Source of the DNA: Actinoplanes sp. NBRC 103695
GTDB lineage: Bacteria > Actinomycetota > Actinomycetes > Mycobacteriales > Micromonosporaceae
NCBI RefSeq assembly: GCF_030269485.1
Contig: NZ_BSTL01000010.1
Span: forward strand, 145,344-209,343
Reading direction: 5' to 3'
Length of the DNA stretch: 64,000 bases
The notes under the pieces were generated by a model. The model did not search any database, was not told the DNA's origin, and saw only the letters and a list, made by a program, of their open reading frames with translations. Positions 7,377 through 15,595 of this stretch are shown here, one piece after another (positions within the stretch are counted from its first letter, which is position 1; every line of letters starts with the position of its first letter). Both the position numbers and the translations under genes were made by a program.

Positions 7377-9638
7377 CTACGACATTTTCGCGGCCACGTG
7401 ATGCGCTCGGAGGAATTCCGCCAATGGGGTGGCCGCCATCGGGTGCGCGTAGAGGTGGCCCTGGCCGGAGCGGCAGCCCAGCAGGGTGAGCTCGGCGGCC
7501 TGCGCGGCGGTCTCCACCCCTTCGGCGACCGTCTCCAGCTCGAGGATGCGGCCGAGCCGGATGACCGCCTCGGCCACCGCCGACCCGGCCTGCGTGCCGT
7601 TCAGCTCGGAGACGAAGCACTGGTCGAGCTTGAGCATGTCGACCGGCAGCCGGGTGAGGTGGCGCAGCGACGAGTGGCCGGTGCCGAAGTCGTCGAGCGC
7701 GATGCGTACGCCCTCCTCGCGCAGTTCCGCGAGCCGCTCCACCATCTCGGGCGCGTCGATGCACGCGCTCTCGGCGATCTCCACGGTCAGGTCGCCGGGG
7801 TCGAAGCCGGTCCGGGCCAGCACCGCGAGCAGCCGGTCGGCCGACTCCGGCGTGTCCAGCTGGCGCGGCGACAGGTTGACCGAGAGGCGCACCCCGGGCC
7901 AGGCCCGCATCTCCCGGCACGCCTCGGTGAGCACCCATTCGCCGATCGACTCGATCAGCCCGGACTGTTCGGCGAGCGGCACGAACGCGTCGGGCAGCAG
8001 CAGGCCGTGGTCCGGGTGGTCCCAGCGGACCAGCGCCTCGACCGCGGTCACCTCGCCGGTGATCAGGGAGAGGACCGGCTGGTAGACCAGCCGCAGACGG
8101 CCGTCGGCGACGGCCCCGCGGAGATCGTCCTCGAGGGTCGCGGTGGGTGTGCTGGGGTCGTGCATTCCCTCCACGTACGCCCGCCAGCCGCTCCTGTCCC
8201 GCTTGGCGTGGTACATCGCGGTGTCCGCCCGGCGCAGCAGGTCGTCCGCCCGGTGGCCGGGGGTGGACAGCGCGATGCCGATGCTGGCGCCCGGGACGAT
8301 CCGGACGCCGTCCACGTCGACCGGCAGGGAGAGCTCGGCAAGGATCCGGGTGGCGACCGTGACCGCGTCGTCCGGCTCGGCGATCTGGCTGAGCACCACG
8401 GCGAACTCGTCGCCGCCCAGCCGGCCGACGGTGTCCGATCCGAGCACGCAGCGGTGCAGGCTGCGGGCGACCGAGGCCAGGAGGACGTCGCCGGCCTCGT
8501 GCCCGTACATGTCATTGACCTGTTTGAAGCGGTCGAGGTCGAGGTAGAGGACGGCCATCCCGGTGTTTCCGGAGACCGCCGCGGCGCCCTCGCGTTCGAG
8601 GGCGCGGAGCAGTTCGGCGCGGTTGGCGAGCCCGGTCAGGGCGTCGTGCGAGGCCTCGTACGCGAGCCGGTCCTGTGCCAGCCGCCGCTCGGTGACGTCG
8701 CGGTGGTTGATCACCCAGCCGGACACCGCGGTGTGCCCGGTCATGTCGCGCAGCGCCATCTCGTGCCAGCGCCAGTCGCCGTCGGCGTGCCGGACGCGTA
8801 CCTCGGTCCGGTGTTCTTCCCGGCCGTCACCCAGCGCCGAGCGCAGGCGGGCGACGTCGCCGGGGTGGATCAGCTGGTTGTAATCGGTGTCGACCAGGTC
8901 GTCGGGGCGGTGGCCGAGCACCCGTTCCATGGCGGCGCTGACCGAGAGCACCAGTCCGTCGCCGCCGACCACGACGGTCACGTCGGACGAGTCCTGCACC
9001 AGCGCCTCGTACCGTTCGGCGCTGCGCCGCAGGGCCTGCTCGGCCTCGGCACGGATCCGGGCGGACTCGTTCTGCGCCTGTTCGGTGAACCGCCAGTAGA
9101 CGATCTGCACCGCGCAGCCGCCGAGGACGAAGCCGCCGTGGATGAGCGCGTACTGGATGAACCGCACCGTGCTGGGCGGGTCGGAGTAGAGCAGTGCCGA
9201 CGCGACGTGTCCGACCAGCAGGTGGTGGCCCACCACGAGCGCCACCGACAGGGCCAGTGGCAGCCAGTCCTGGTAGAGGCTGATCAGCCCGACGGTCAGG
9301 AAGAAGGCGAAGTGCAGCTCGGTGCGCCCGCCGCCGAGCGACACCAGCAGCGCCGCGGACAACAGCAGTCCCAGGGACACCAGGAAGGACCCGGCCCGGC
9401 GGGAGCGGACGAAGAGACTGCCGATCGCACAGGCCATGTGGGCGATGCCCATCACCGGGAGCGCCCACGTCGCGTGGTGCACGGCTTCCTGACCGAAGGG
9501 GTCGTTGAGCACGCCGACGGTGGCCAGGATCGGGATCTGCATCCACAGGATCAGCCGGAGTGCCTGGTGCCGGGACCGGAACTGGGCATCCGATAAACGG
9601 ACATGAGGTAGCAGACCAGTCCGAAACGCTCCCACCAC
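7377..9638 (-). CDS. Membrane PAS-GGDEF-EAL cyclic-di-GMP protein
   Basis: 753 residues. An N-terminal region of six or so hydrophobic segments (about 25-195) is followed by a PAS domain (about 220-340), a GGDEF domain with intact RLGGDEFAVVL, and an EAL domain with EALVRWDHP, NLSPRQL, EIAES, ALDDFGTG, KLDQCFV and AEGVET. All residues expected for metal-dependent phosphodiesterase activity appear present, and the cyclase signature is intact. The allosteric I-site four residues before GGDEF (RxxD) reads LGSD, so product inhibition may be lost. The start is GTG with GAGGAGT upstream. It probably senses a signal in or near the membrane and sets c-di-GMP level; direction of net activity cannot be predicted. 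Confidence 0.92.
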   Translation of the reverse strand: MVGAFRTGLLPHVRLSDAQFRSRHQALRLILWMQIPILATVGVLNDPFGQEAVHHATWALPVMGIAHMACAIGSLFVRSRRAGSFLVSLGLLLSAALLVSLGGGRTELHFAFFLTVGLISLYQDWLPLALSVALVVGHHLLVGHVASALLYSDPPSTVRFIQYALIHGGFVLGGCAVQIVYWRFTEQAQNESARIRAEAEQALRRSAERYEALVQDSSDVTVVVGGDGLVLSVSAAMERVLGHRPDDLVDTDYNQLIHPGDVARLRSALGDGREEHRTEVRVRHADGDWRWHEMALRDMTGHTAVSGWVINHRDVTERRLAQDRLAYEASHDALTGLANRAELLRALEREGAAAVSGNTGMAVLYLDLDRFKQVNDMYGHEAGDVLLASVARSLHRCVLGSDTVGRLGGDEFAVVLSQIAEPDDAVTVATRILAELSLPVDVDGVRIVPGASIGIALSTPGHRADDLLRRADTAMYHAKRDRSGWRAYVEGMHDPSTPTATLEDDLRGAVADGRLRLVYQPVLSLITGEVTAVEALVRWDHPDHGLLLPDAFVPLAEQSGLIESIGEWVLTEACREMRAWPGVRLSVNLSPRQLDTPESADRLLAVLARTGFDPGDLTVEIAESACIDAPEMVERLAELREEGVRIALDDFGTGHSSLRHLTRLPVDMLKLDQCFVSELNGTQAGSAVAEAVIRLGRILELETVAEGVETAAQAAELTLLGCRSGQGHLYAHPMAATPLAEFLRAHHVAAKMS

Positions 9639-9661
9639 GACTCCTCAGTCCATGACGCCGG

Positions 9662-10627
9662 TCACCGGACTGTTCGGCGGGTCGCACCGGGATTTGAGAG
9701 GTGATCGCGGAGGAGCCGGTGGAGGACGCCGCGGACGTCGATGGCGGGGAGGAGATCGAGCAGGGCTTTGACGATGTACGGCTCGGGCTCACGGCCGGCC
9801 ACGACCAGGCCGATGCGGGATCCGCCGGAGCGCCCGGTCAGCGGGAGCACGCGCATGCCGTCGGGGACGCCGAAGGTGTGCAGCCACGCGTGGGCGATGA
9901 TGCTGGACCAGCGCCGGGTGGCGATGTGGGCGTACAGGGCGTCGACGGTGTCGGTCTCGACGGCGGGGGCGGGCACCGGGCCGTGCGCGGCGAACAGGCC
10001 GTCGATGATGCGGCGGTTGCGCATGCGCGGGGTGAGCAGGACGAGCGGCAGCTTGGCCACCTCGGCCCAGGACACCGACGGCCGGTCGGCGAGCGGGCCC
10101 TCGGCCGGGGTGAGGAGCAGGTAGCGCTCCTCGTACAGCGGGAAGGTCTTCATCCCGACGAGGGCGTCGTCGTCGAGGTAGGTGAGGGCGGCGTCGAGCT
10201 CGAAGCCGGCCAGTTGCGCGGCCACCTCGCGGGAGGTCAGCGAGGTCAGCGTCACGTGCACCTCGGGGTGCCTGGTGCAGAGGGGCGTGATCAGCAGGGA
10301 CGCCGCGGTCAGGGCGGTGGGGACGGCGCCGAGGCGGAGGGTGCCGGAGAGTTCGCCGCGCATCGACGCGAGGTCCTGCTGGAGGGCGGTGGCGCCGGCC
10401 AGGATGCGCCGCGCCCAGAGCAGCACCCGTTCGCCCTCCGGTGTCAGGCCGGCGAAGCGGTGACCACGCAGGACGATCTGCACGTCGAGCTCGCGTTCCA
10501 GTTTGCGGATCGCGGTGGACAGCGACGGCTGGGAGACGTGGCAGGCGGCGGCCGCCCGGGCGAAGTGGCGTTCACGGGCCAGCGCGACGAGATATTCGAG
10601 CTCTCTCAACAGCACCGTCTGTGACAT
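9662..10627 (-). CDS. LysR-family transcriptional regulator
   Basis: 321 residues: N-terminal winged helix (LRELEYLVALARERHFARAA, HVSQPSLSTAIRKLE) followed by a LysR substrate-binding domain. I start it at the ATG of MSQTVLLREL (10627); upstream codons of the longer frame are not LysR-like. It is divergent from the first OFA carrier, only 32 bases away, and the island palindrome (10626-10640) overlaps its start codon, so its own expression is probably controlled by the GntR protein and it may be translated from a leaderless or nearly leaderless message. LysR regulators also accompany fds formate dehydrogenases (FdsR), so control of carrier and formate genes is likely but not shown. Confidence 0.88.
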   Translation of the reverse strand: MSQTVLLRELEYLVALARERHFARAAAACHVSQPSLSTAIRKLERELDVQIVLRGHRFAGLTPEGERVLLWARRILAGATALQQDLASMRGELSGTLRLGAVPTALTAASLLITPLCTRHPEVHVTLTSLTSREVAAQLAGFELDAALTYLDDDALVGMKTFPLYEERYLLLTPAEGPLADRPSVSWAEVAKLPLVLLTPRMRNRRIIDGLFAAHGPVPAPAVETDTVDALYAHIATRRWSSIIAHAWLHTFGVPDGMRVLPLTGRSGGSRIGLVVAGREPEPYIVKALLDLLPAIDVRGVLHRLLRDHLSNPGATRRTVR

Positions 10628-10640
10628 ACTGCATACAGTA
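10626..10640. promoter_or_regulatory. Island palindrome between lysR and MFS carrier
   Basis: ATACTGCATACAGTA; arms TACTG and CAGTA are exact inverted copies around CATA. On the plus strand TACAGT (10634-10639) is a plausible -10 element for the carrier; on the minus strand TACTGT is a plausible -10 for lysR, seven bases before its ATG. Same motif family as the sites at 12018, 17174, 27389, 27457 and 35431. Confidence 0.7.
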
Positions 10641-10659
10641 GACCACCAGGAGGTGTCTC

Positions 10660-11898
10660 GTGTCACAGATATCCACGGATGTTTACGGGCGTCGATACCG
10701 GGTGGGCGAGTCGGATGTCGAGCTGCTGGGCCGGCCACGCGTCTGGATGAAACGGGCGGCCTGGGCCGTGATGGCCGCGGTGAGTCTCTTCCAGTACGGG
10801 TACGCCGCCGCCCTCCCGGCCTTCATCGAGATGAACGGCTGGACCGCCCGCCACGCCCTGCTCGTCCTCGCGGTCTGGGTGCTCTGCCAGGCTGGCTCGG
10901 CCGCCCCGGCGGCATGGCTGTACCGCCGATCCGGCCGCAACCCGGAGCTCCTGCTCCTGGTGGCGGCCGCGCTCTGTGCCGCCGGACTCGTCTCGCTCGC
11001 CCACGAGTCCAGCGGTTTCGGGTACGCGATCTACGGCGGTCTGGGCACCGGTCTGGCGTACGTGGTCAGCATCGGCGTCGTGACGGAGTGGTTCCCGGAA
11101 CGGATCGCGCCGGCCGCCGGTGCGGTCAGTGGCGCGTTCGGCTACGGCGCCCTGCCGTTCGTGCTCCTCACGGGTCTGTTCCTGAACGGCGCCCTGCTCG
11201 ACGTCACCGCCGTCGTCGTCGCCGGCGTGCTCGTGACGGCCGCCCTGCTCATCCGCCGCCCGCCCGCGCACTGGTGGCCGTCCCACCTGGATCCGCACCA
11301 TTGGGCGGTCGACCGCACCCTGAACACCAGCATCCCCAACAACCAGCCCGCCCTGCGGCACTTCTCGTTCCGGGCGGCCGTCCGCACCGGCGTGCTGCCC
11401 GTCCTGTTCGTCGTCGTGGTGCTCACGGCGGTGATGGCGTTCTTCGATATCGCCCTGCTCGCCACGAGCAGGTGGCCGGCCGTGCTCATCGCCGTGCTGG
11501 CTCTGTCGACCGGGCTGGGGCGCTGGGCGAGCAGCCGGCTGTCCGACCGGCTGGGCCGCCGCCGCACCCTGGCGTACGCGTTGATGATCGGCGCGCTGGC
11601 GCAGTTCGCGTTGATCGTGACGGTGGAGAACCCGATCGCCGTCGTGCTCGCCGGCGTCGGCACCGGGGCCGGCTACTCGCTGCTCGTCAGCCTGGTCCGC
11701 GACTGGTTCGGGGACGAGGCCACCCTGTCCAACTATGCCGTCGTCTACACCGGCAAGGCGGTCGGTGGCGTCCTCGGCATCGGCCTGGCCGCGGCCGCGG
11801 CGCCGGAGGCGGTCGCCGGTCTCGTCGGCCTGGTTGGTGCTCTGTTGGCCTATCGTCTGCGCCAGCCGGGCCGCCCGCTGCTCACCCTGCCGCGCTGA
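10660..11898 (+). CDS. OFA-family MFS carrier (oxalate/formate antiporter-like)
   Basis: 412-residue major facilitator with about twelve membrane segments. It is a clear paralogue of the carrier at 15596: both begin with a cytosolic segment of the form YR(V/L)GE(S/T)D..L(L/M)GR.R.WM and share (E/K)WFPER/KWYPER, the GAFGYGALPF/GGFAYGSVPF pattern and RLSDRLGRRRTL/WISDRYGRRQTL. OxlT relatives exchange oxalate for formate. The start is GTG at 10660 with a strong AGGAGG eight bases upstream; this gene is divergent from lysR and has the island palindrome in its promoter. It probably brings in oxalate or moves formate; direction and exact substrate are inferred from context. Confidence 0.82.
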   Translation: MSQISTDVYGRRYRVGESDVELLGRPRVWMKRAAWAVMAAVSLFQYGYAAALPAFIEMNGWTARHALLVLAVWVLCQAGSAAPAAWLYRRSGRNPELLLLVAAALCAAGLVSLAHESSGFGYAIYGGLGTGLAYVVSIGVVTEWFPERIAPAAGAVSGAFGYGALPFVLLTGLFLNGALLDVTAVVVAGVLVTAALLIRRPPAHWWPSHLDPHHWAVDRTLNTSIPNNQPALRHFSFRAAVRTGVLPVLFVVVVLTAVMAFFDIALLATSRWPAVLIAVLALSTGLGRWASSRLSDRLGRRRTLAYALMIGALAQFALIVTVENPIAVVLAGVGTGAGYSLLVSLVRDWFGDEATLSNYAVVYTGKAVGGVLGIGLAAAAAPEAVAGLVGLVGALLAYRLRQPGRPLLTLPR

Positions 11899-12017
11899 CC
11901 GGCGGCCGCACAGCATCGCTGGCCTGCGGAAACGCGGCCATTCAGCATCCCTATCAATGTCTTTGGAGCACGCTCTGGACACATGGCTGTTACATGCGAC
12001 AACATACTGACTACGAA

Positions 12018-12028
12018 ATACGGTATGC
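12018..12028. promoter_or_regulatory. Island palindrome upstream of frc
   Basis: ATACGGTATGC, matching the right side of GCATAC-N-GTATGC with core ATAC-G-GTAT. It lies 82 bases upstream of the CoA-transferase start in a 211-base gap. A second half-site CATACTG is at 12003-12009. Probable GntR operator/promoter for frc and the downstream ligase. Confidence 0.6.
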
Positions 12029-12109
12029 AATCCAACCGCTACTCAGGTCCGTCGTTGGAGCACCGCTTTCGTCTCCGCGACCGGTTCAGCGTCGTACAGG
12101 AGGATCACG

Positions 12110-13336
12110 ATGACAAAGGCGCTCGAGGGCATCCGCGTTCTCGACATGACACACGTCCAGTCCGGCCCGTCCGCCACCCAGTTGCTCGCATGGCTCGGTG
12201 CGGACGTGATCAAGCTGGAGGCTCCCGGCCACGGCGACATCACCCGGAGCCAGCTCCGCGATCTGCCCGACGTGGACAGCCTCTATTTCACGATGCTCAA
12301 CTGCAACAAGCGCAGTATCACGCTGAACATGAAGAATGACCAGGGCAAGGAGGTCTTCACCAAGCTGCTGTCCGAGGTGGACGTGCTGGTCGAGAACTTC
12401 GGACCGGGTGTCGTCGACCGCTTCGGCTTCTCGTGGGAGCGGATGCAGGAGATCAACCCCGGTCTGGTGTACGCGTCGATCAAGGGTTTCGGCCCCGGCC
12501 GGTACGCGGGCTTCAAGGCGTACGAGGTGGTCGCCCAGGCCATGGGCGGCGCGATGAGCACCACCGGCTTCGAGGACGGGCCGCCCACCGCGACCGGCGC
12601 GCAGATCGGCGACTCGGGCACCGGCATCCACCTGGTCGCCGGCATCCTCGCGGCCCTGCTGCACCGGACCCGCTCCGGCAAGGGACAGCGGGTGCAGGTC
12701 GCCATGCAGGACGCGGTCCTCAACCTGTGCCGGGTGAAGCTGCGCGACCAGCAGCGACTGGCACACGGCCCGCTCGGCGAGTACCCGAACGAGAACTTCG
12801 GCGACGAGGTCCCGCGGTCCGGCAACGCCTCCGGCGGCGGCCAGCCCGGCTGGGCGGTCAGGTGCGCGCCCGGCGGACCCAACGACTACATCTACGTGAT
12901 CATCCAGCCCACCGGCTGGGCCCCGATCGCCGAGCTGATCGGCCGTCCGGAGCTCGCCGACGACCCCGAGTGGAACACGCCGAAGGCCCGGCTCGACAAG
13001 CTGGGCAAGGCGTTCCAGCTGATCGAGGAGTGGACCTCCAAGCACACCAAGTGGACCGTGATGGAGGAGCTGAACTCGCACAACATCCCCTGCGGGCCGG
13101 TGCTGTCCACCCGGGAGCTGATCGAGGACGACACCCTGCAGAAGCTCGGCTCGGTGGTCTCGGTCGAGCACCCGGAACGCGGCACGTTCAAGACGGTGGG
13201 CTGCCCCATCAAGCTCTCCGACTCGCCCGTCGACATCGAGCGCTCGCCGCTGCTGGGCGAGCACACCGAAGAGATTCTCGCGGAGATCGGCTTCGAAGGC
13301 CGGGCCGCCGAACTGCGCGCCGCCGGCGCCATCTAG
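12110..13336 (+). CDS. frc: Formyl-CoA:oxalate CoA-transferase (class III)
   Basis: Moves CoA from formyl-CoA to oxalate, giving oxalyl-CoA and formate. 408 residues, near the 416-428 of known Frc proteins, starting MTKALEGIRVLDMTHVQSGP with the class III (CaiB/Frc) N-terminus. The catalytic aspartate is in IGDSGTG at about residue 168, matching Asp169 of the Oxalobacter enzyme. The C-terminal region carries the small second domain that threads the interlocked dimer (PCGPVLST, PLLGEHTEE). The start has GGAGGATCACG upstream. It is followed after 10 bases by the ADP-forming ligase. The surrounding oxalate genes make oxalate the likely acceptor, though other CaiB transferases look similar. Confidence 0.9.
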   Translation: MTKALEGIRVLDMTHVQSGPSATQLLAWLGADVIKLEAPGHGDITRSQLRDLPDVDSLYFTMLNCNKRSITLNMKNDQGKEVFTKLLSEVDVLVENFGPGVVDRFGFSWERMQEINPGLVYASIKGFGPGRYAGFKAYEVVAQAMGGAMSTTGFEDGPPTATGAQIGDSGTGIHLVAGILAALLHRTRSGKGQRVQVAMQDAVLNLCRVKLRDQQRLAHGPLGEYPNENFGDEVPRSGNASGGGQPGWAVRCAPGGPNDYIYVIIQPTGWAPIAELIGRPELADDPEWNTPKARLDKLGKAFQLIEEWTSKHTKWTVMEELNSHNIPCGPVLSTRELIEDDTLQKLGSVVSVEHPERGTFKTVGCPIKLSDSPVDIERSPLLGEHTEEILAEIGFEGRAAELRAAGAI

Positions 13337-13346
13337 GGGAGGCCCG

Positions 13347-15476
13347 ATGAACAAGAGCAAGGTGCGGGAGATTCTCGACCAGGCGATCGCGGACGGCCGT
13401 TCGGCGCTCACGGCGCCGGAGGGCAGGGCTGTCGCTGAGGCGTACGGGATCAGCACCCCCGCCGAAGGCCTGGCCACCGGCCCGGACGAGGCGGAGAGGC
13501 TGGCGCAGGCGATCGGCTTCCCGGTCGTCATGAAGATCGTGTCGCCCGACGTGCTGCACAAGACCGAGGCCGGCGGCGTGATCGTCGGGGTCGGCAGCGT
13601 GGCCGAGGTCGGCTGGGCGTACGAGAAGATCATGTCCTCGGTCCTGGCGCACGTGCCCGGCGCCGACGTGCGCGGCGTGCAGATCCAGAAGCAGCTCAGC
13701 GGCGGTCACGAGGTCATCGTCGGGGCGGTGACCGACCCCAGCTTCGGCAAGATCGTCGCGTTCGGGCTGGGTGGTGTGCTCGTCGAGGTGCTCAAGGACG
13801 TCACGTTCCGGCTGGCGCCGGTGACGCCGGAGACCGCGGCGTCCATGCTCGACGGCATCGCCGCGGCGGAGATCCTCAAGGGCGTACGCGGTGCCGAACC
13901 GGCGAACCGCGACCTGCTCACCGACCTGATCGTGCGGGTGTCGCAGCTGGTCACCGACTTCCCGCAGCTGGCCGAGGTGGACCTCAACCCGGTGCTCGCC
14001 ACCGGGGACTCGGCCATCGCGGTGGACGTACGCATCCTGATCGACCGGGCCGCGCCCAAGCGGCCCGACACCTTCACCACCGAGCAGATCCTCGCCTCGA
14101 TGAACCGGATCATGAAGCCGGCCGCGATCGCGGTCATCGGGGCGTCCGCGGAAGCCGGCAAGATCGGCAACTCGGTGATGAAGAACCTGGTCAACGGCGG
14201 GTACGCCGGCCAGATCTTCCCGATCAACCCGAAGGCCGACGAAATCGGAGGCCTGAAGGCGTTCAAGTCCATCGCGGACGTGCCGGGCGACGTGGACGTG
14301 GCGGTCTTCGCGATCCCGGCGAAGTTCGTCGCGCGGGCGCTGGACGAGGCCGGCGCCAAGGGGGTGGCCGGCGCGATCCTGATCCCGTCCGGGTTCGCCG
14401 AGACCGGCAACCAGGAACTGCAGGACGAGGTGCTGGCCATCGCCCGGCGGCACGGCGTGCGGATCCTCGGCCCGAACATCTACGGCTACTACTACACGCC
14501 GGAGAACCTGTCGGCGACCTTCTGCACGCCGTACGACGTGCGCGGGGGAGTGGCGCTGTCGTCGCAGAGCGGCGGCATCGGCATGGCGATCCTGGGCTTC
14601 AGCCGCTCGGCGGGCATGGGTGTGTCGGCCATCGTGGGCGTCGGCAACAAGGCCGACATCGACGAGGACGACCTGCTCACCTTCTTCGAGCAGGACGACA
14701 ACACCAACCTGATCGCGATGCACCTGGAGGACCTCAAGGACGGCCGGGCGTTCGCCGAGGTCGCCAAGCGGGTCTCGGCCCGTAAACCGGTCGTGGTGCT
14801 CAAGGCCGGCCGCACCGACCAGGGTGCGAAGGCGGCGGGTTCGCACACCGGCGCGCTGGCCGGCAACGACAAGGTCTACGACGACATCCTGCGCGAGAGC
14901 GGGGTGATCCGGGCGCCGGGTCTCAACGACCTTCTCGAGTACGCCCGGGGCGTGCCCCTGCTGCCCACGCCGAAGGGTGAGAACGTCGTCATCATCACCG
15001 GCGCCGGAGGCTCGGGCGTGCTGCTGTCGGACGCCTGTGTGGACAACGGCCTGAACCTGATGGCGATCCCGCCGGATCTGGACACCGCGTTCCGCGCCTA
15101 CATCCCGCCGTTCGGCGCGGCCGGCAACCCGGTCGACATCACCGGCGGCGAGCCCCCGTCCACCTATCGCAACACGATCGCGCTCGGTCTTTCCGACGAC
15201 CGGGTGCACAGCCTGATCCTCGGCTATTGGCACACGATCGTGACGCCGCCGATGACCTTTGCCGAACTGGTCGTCGACGTCGTCGAGGAATTCCGCGCCA
15301 AGGGCATCGAAAAGCCGATCGTCGCCAGTCTTTCCGGCGACGTGGAGGTCGAGGAGGCGAGTGAACACCTCTATCGCCACGGCATTGTCGCCTACCCGTA
15401 CACCACGGAGAAGCCGGTGGCGGTACTCGGTGCGAAGTACCGCTGGGCCCGCGCCGCGGGCCTGGTCAAGCCCTAG
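13347..15476 (+). CDS. ADP-forming acyl-CoA ligase, permuted domain order
   Basis: 709 residues joining an ATP-grasp domain (about 1-230; FPVVMKIVSPDVLHKTEAGG, EVDLNPV) with a CoA-binding Rossmann domain (about 245-370; IAVIGASAEAGKIGNSV) and succinyl-CoA-ligase-like domains (about 375-709). The phosphohistidine motif SHTGALAGND is present near residue 498. In PatZ/Acd-type proteins the CoA-binding half comes first, so the order here is permuted. It probably forms an acyl-CoA from a carboxylate with ATP giving ADP; in this operon, right after frc and before an oxalate-type carrier, oxalate or formate is the likely substrate (inference). The start has GGGGAGGCCCG upstream. Confidence 0.8.
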   Translation: MNKSKVREILDQAIADGRSALTAPEGRAVAEAYGISTPAEGLATGPDEAERLAQAIGFPVVMKIVSPDVLHKTEAGGVIVGVGSVAEVGWAYEKIMSSVLAHVPGADVRGVQIQKQLSGGHEVIVGAVTDPSFGKIVAFGLGGVLVEVLKDVTFRLAPVTPETAASMLDGIAAAEILKGVRGAEPANRDLLTDLIVRVSQLVTDFPQLAEVDLNPVLATGDSAIAVDVRILIDRAAPKRPDTFTTEQILASMNRIMKPAAIAVIGASAEAGKIGNSVMKNLVNGGYAGQIFPINPKADEIGGLKAFKSIADVPGDVDVAVFAIPAKFVARALDEAGAKGVAGAILIPSGFAETGNQELQDEVLAIARRHGVRILGPNIYGYYYTPENLSATFCTPYDVRGGVALSSQSGGIGMAILGFSRSAGMGVSAIVGVGNKADIDEDDLLTFFEQDDNTNLIAMHLEDLKDGRAFAEVAKRVSARKPVVVLKAGRTDQGAKAAGSHTGALAGNDKVYDDILRESGVIRAPGLNDLLEYARGVPLLPTPKGENVVIITGAGGSGVLLSDACVDNGLNLMAIPPDLDTAFRAYIPPFGAAGNPVDITGGEPPSTYRNTIALGLSDDRVHSLILGYWHTIVTPPMTFAELVVDVVEEFRAKGIEKPIVASLSGDVEVEEASEHLYRHGIVAYPYTTEKPVAVLGAKYRWARAAGLVKP

Positions 15477-15483
15477 ATGAGGA

Positions 15484-15523
15484 GTGGCTGCCGCCCGACG
15501 CGCCAACGTCGGACGGCAGCCAC
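15484..15523 (+). terminator. Strong hairpin between ligase and second carrier
   Basis: GTGGCTGCCG-c-CCGACG, loop CGCCAA, CGTCGG-a-CGGCAGCCAC: 16 paired bases with small bulges, starting 8 bases after the ligase stop. There is no T-run, as is common in GC-rich actinobacteria. It may end or attenuate the frc-ligase message before the second carrier. Confidence 0.6.
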
Positions 15524-15595
15524 AGCAAGAACAGCCAGGTCTGGACCAGCCCGTCGCAGACCACGCAACTCTGCCCTTTTCAAGGAGGTCCAGTC

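Noticed and set aside
13209..15506. 765-codon minus-strand frame opposite the acyl-CoA ligase
   Set aside because: Antisense shadow without start context or family motifs.
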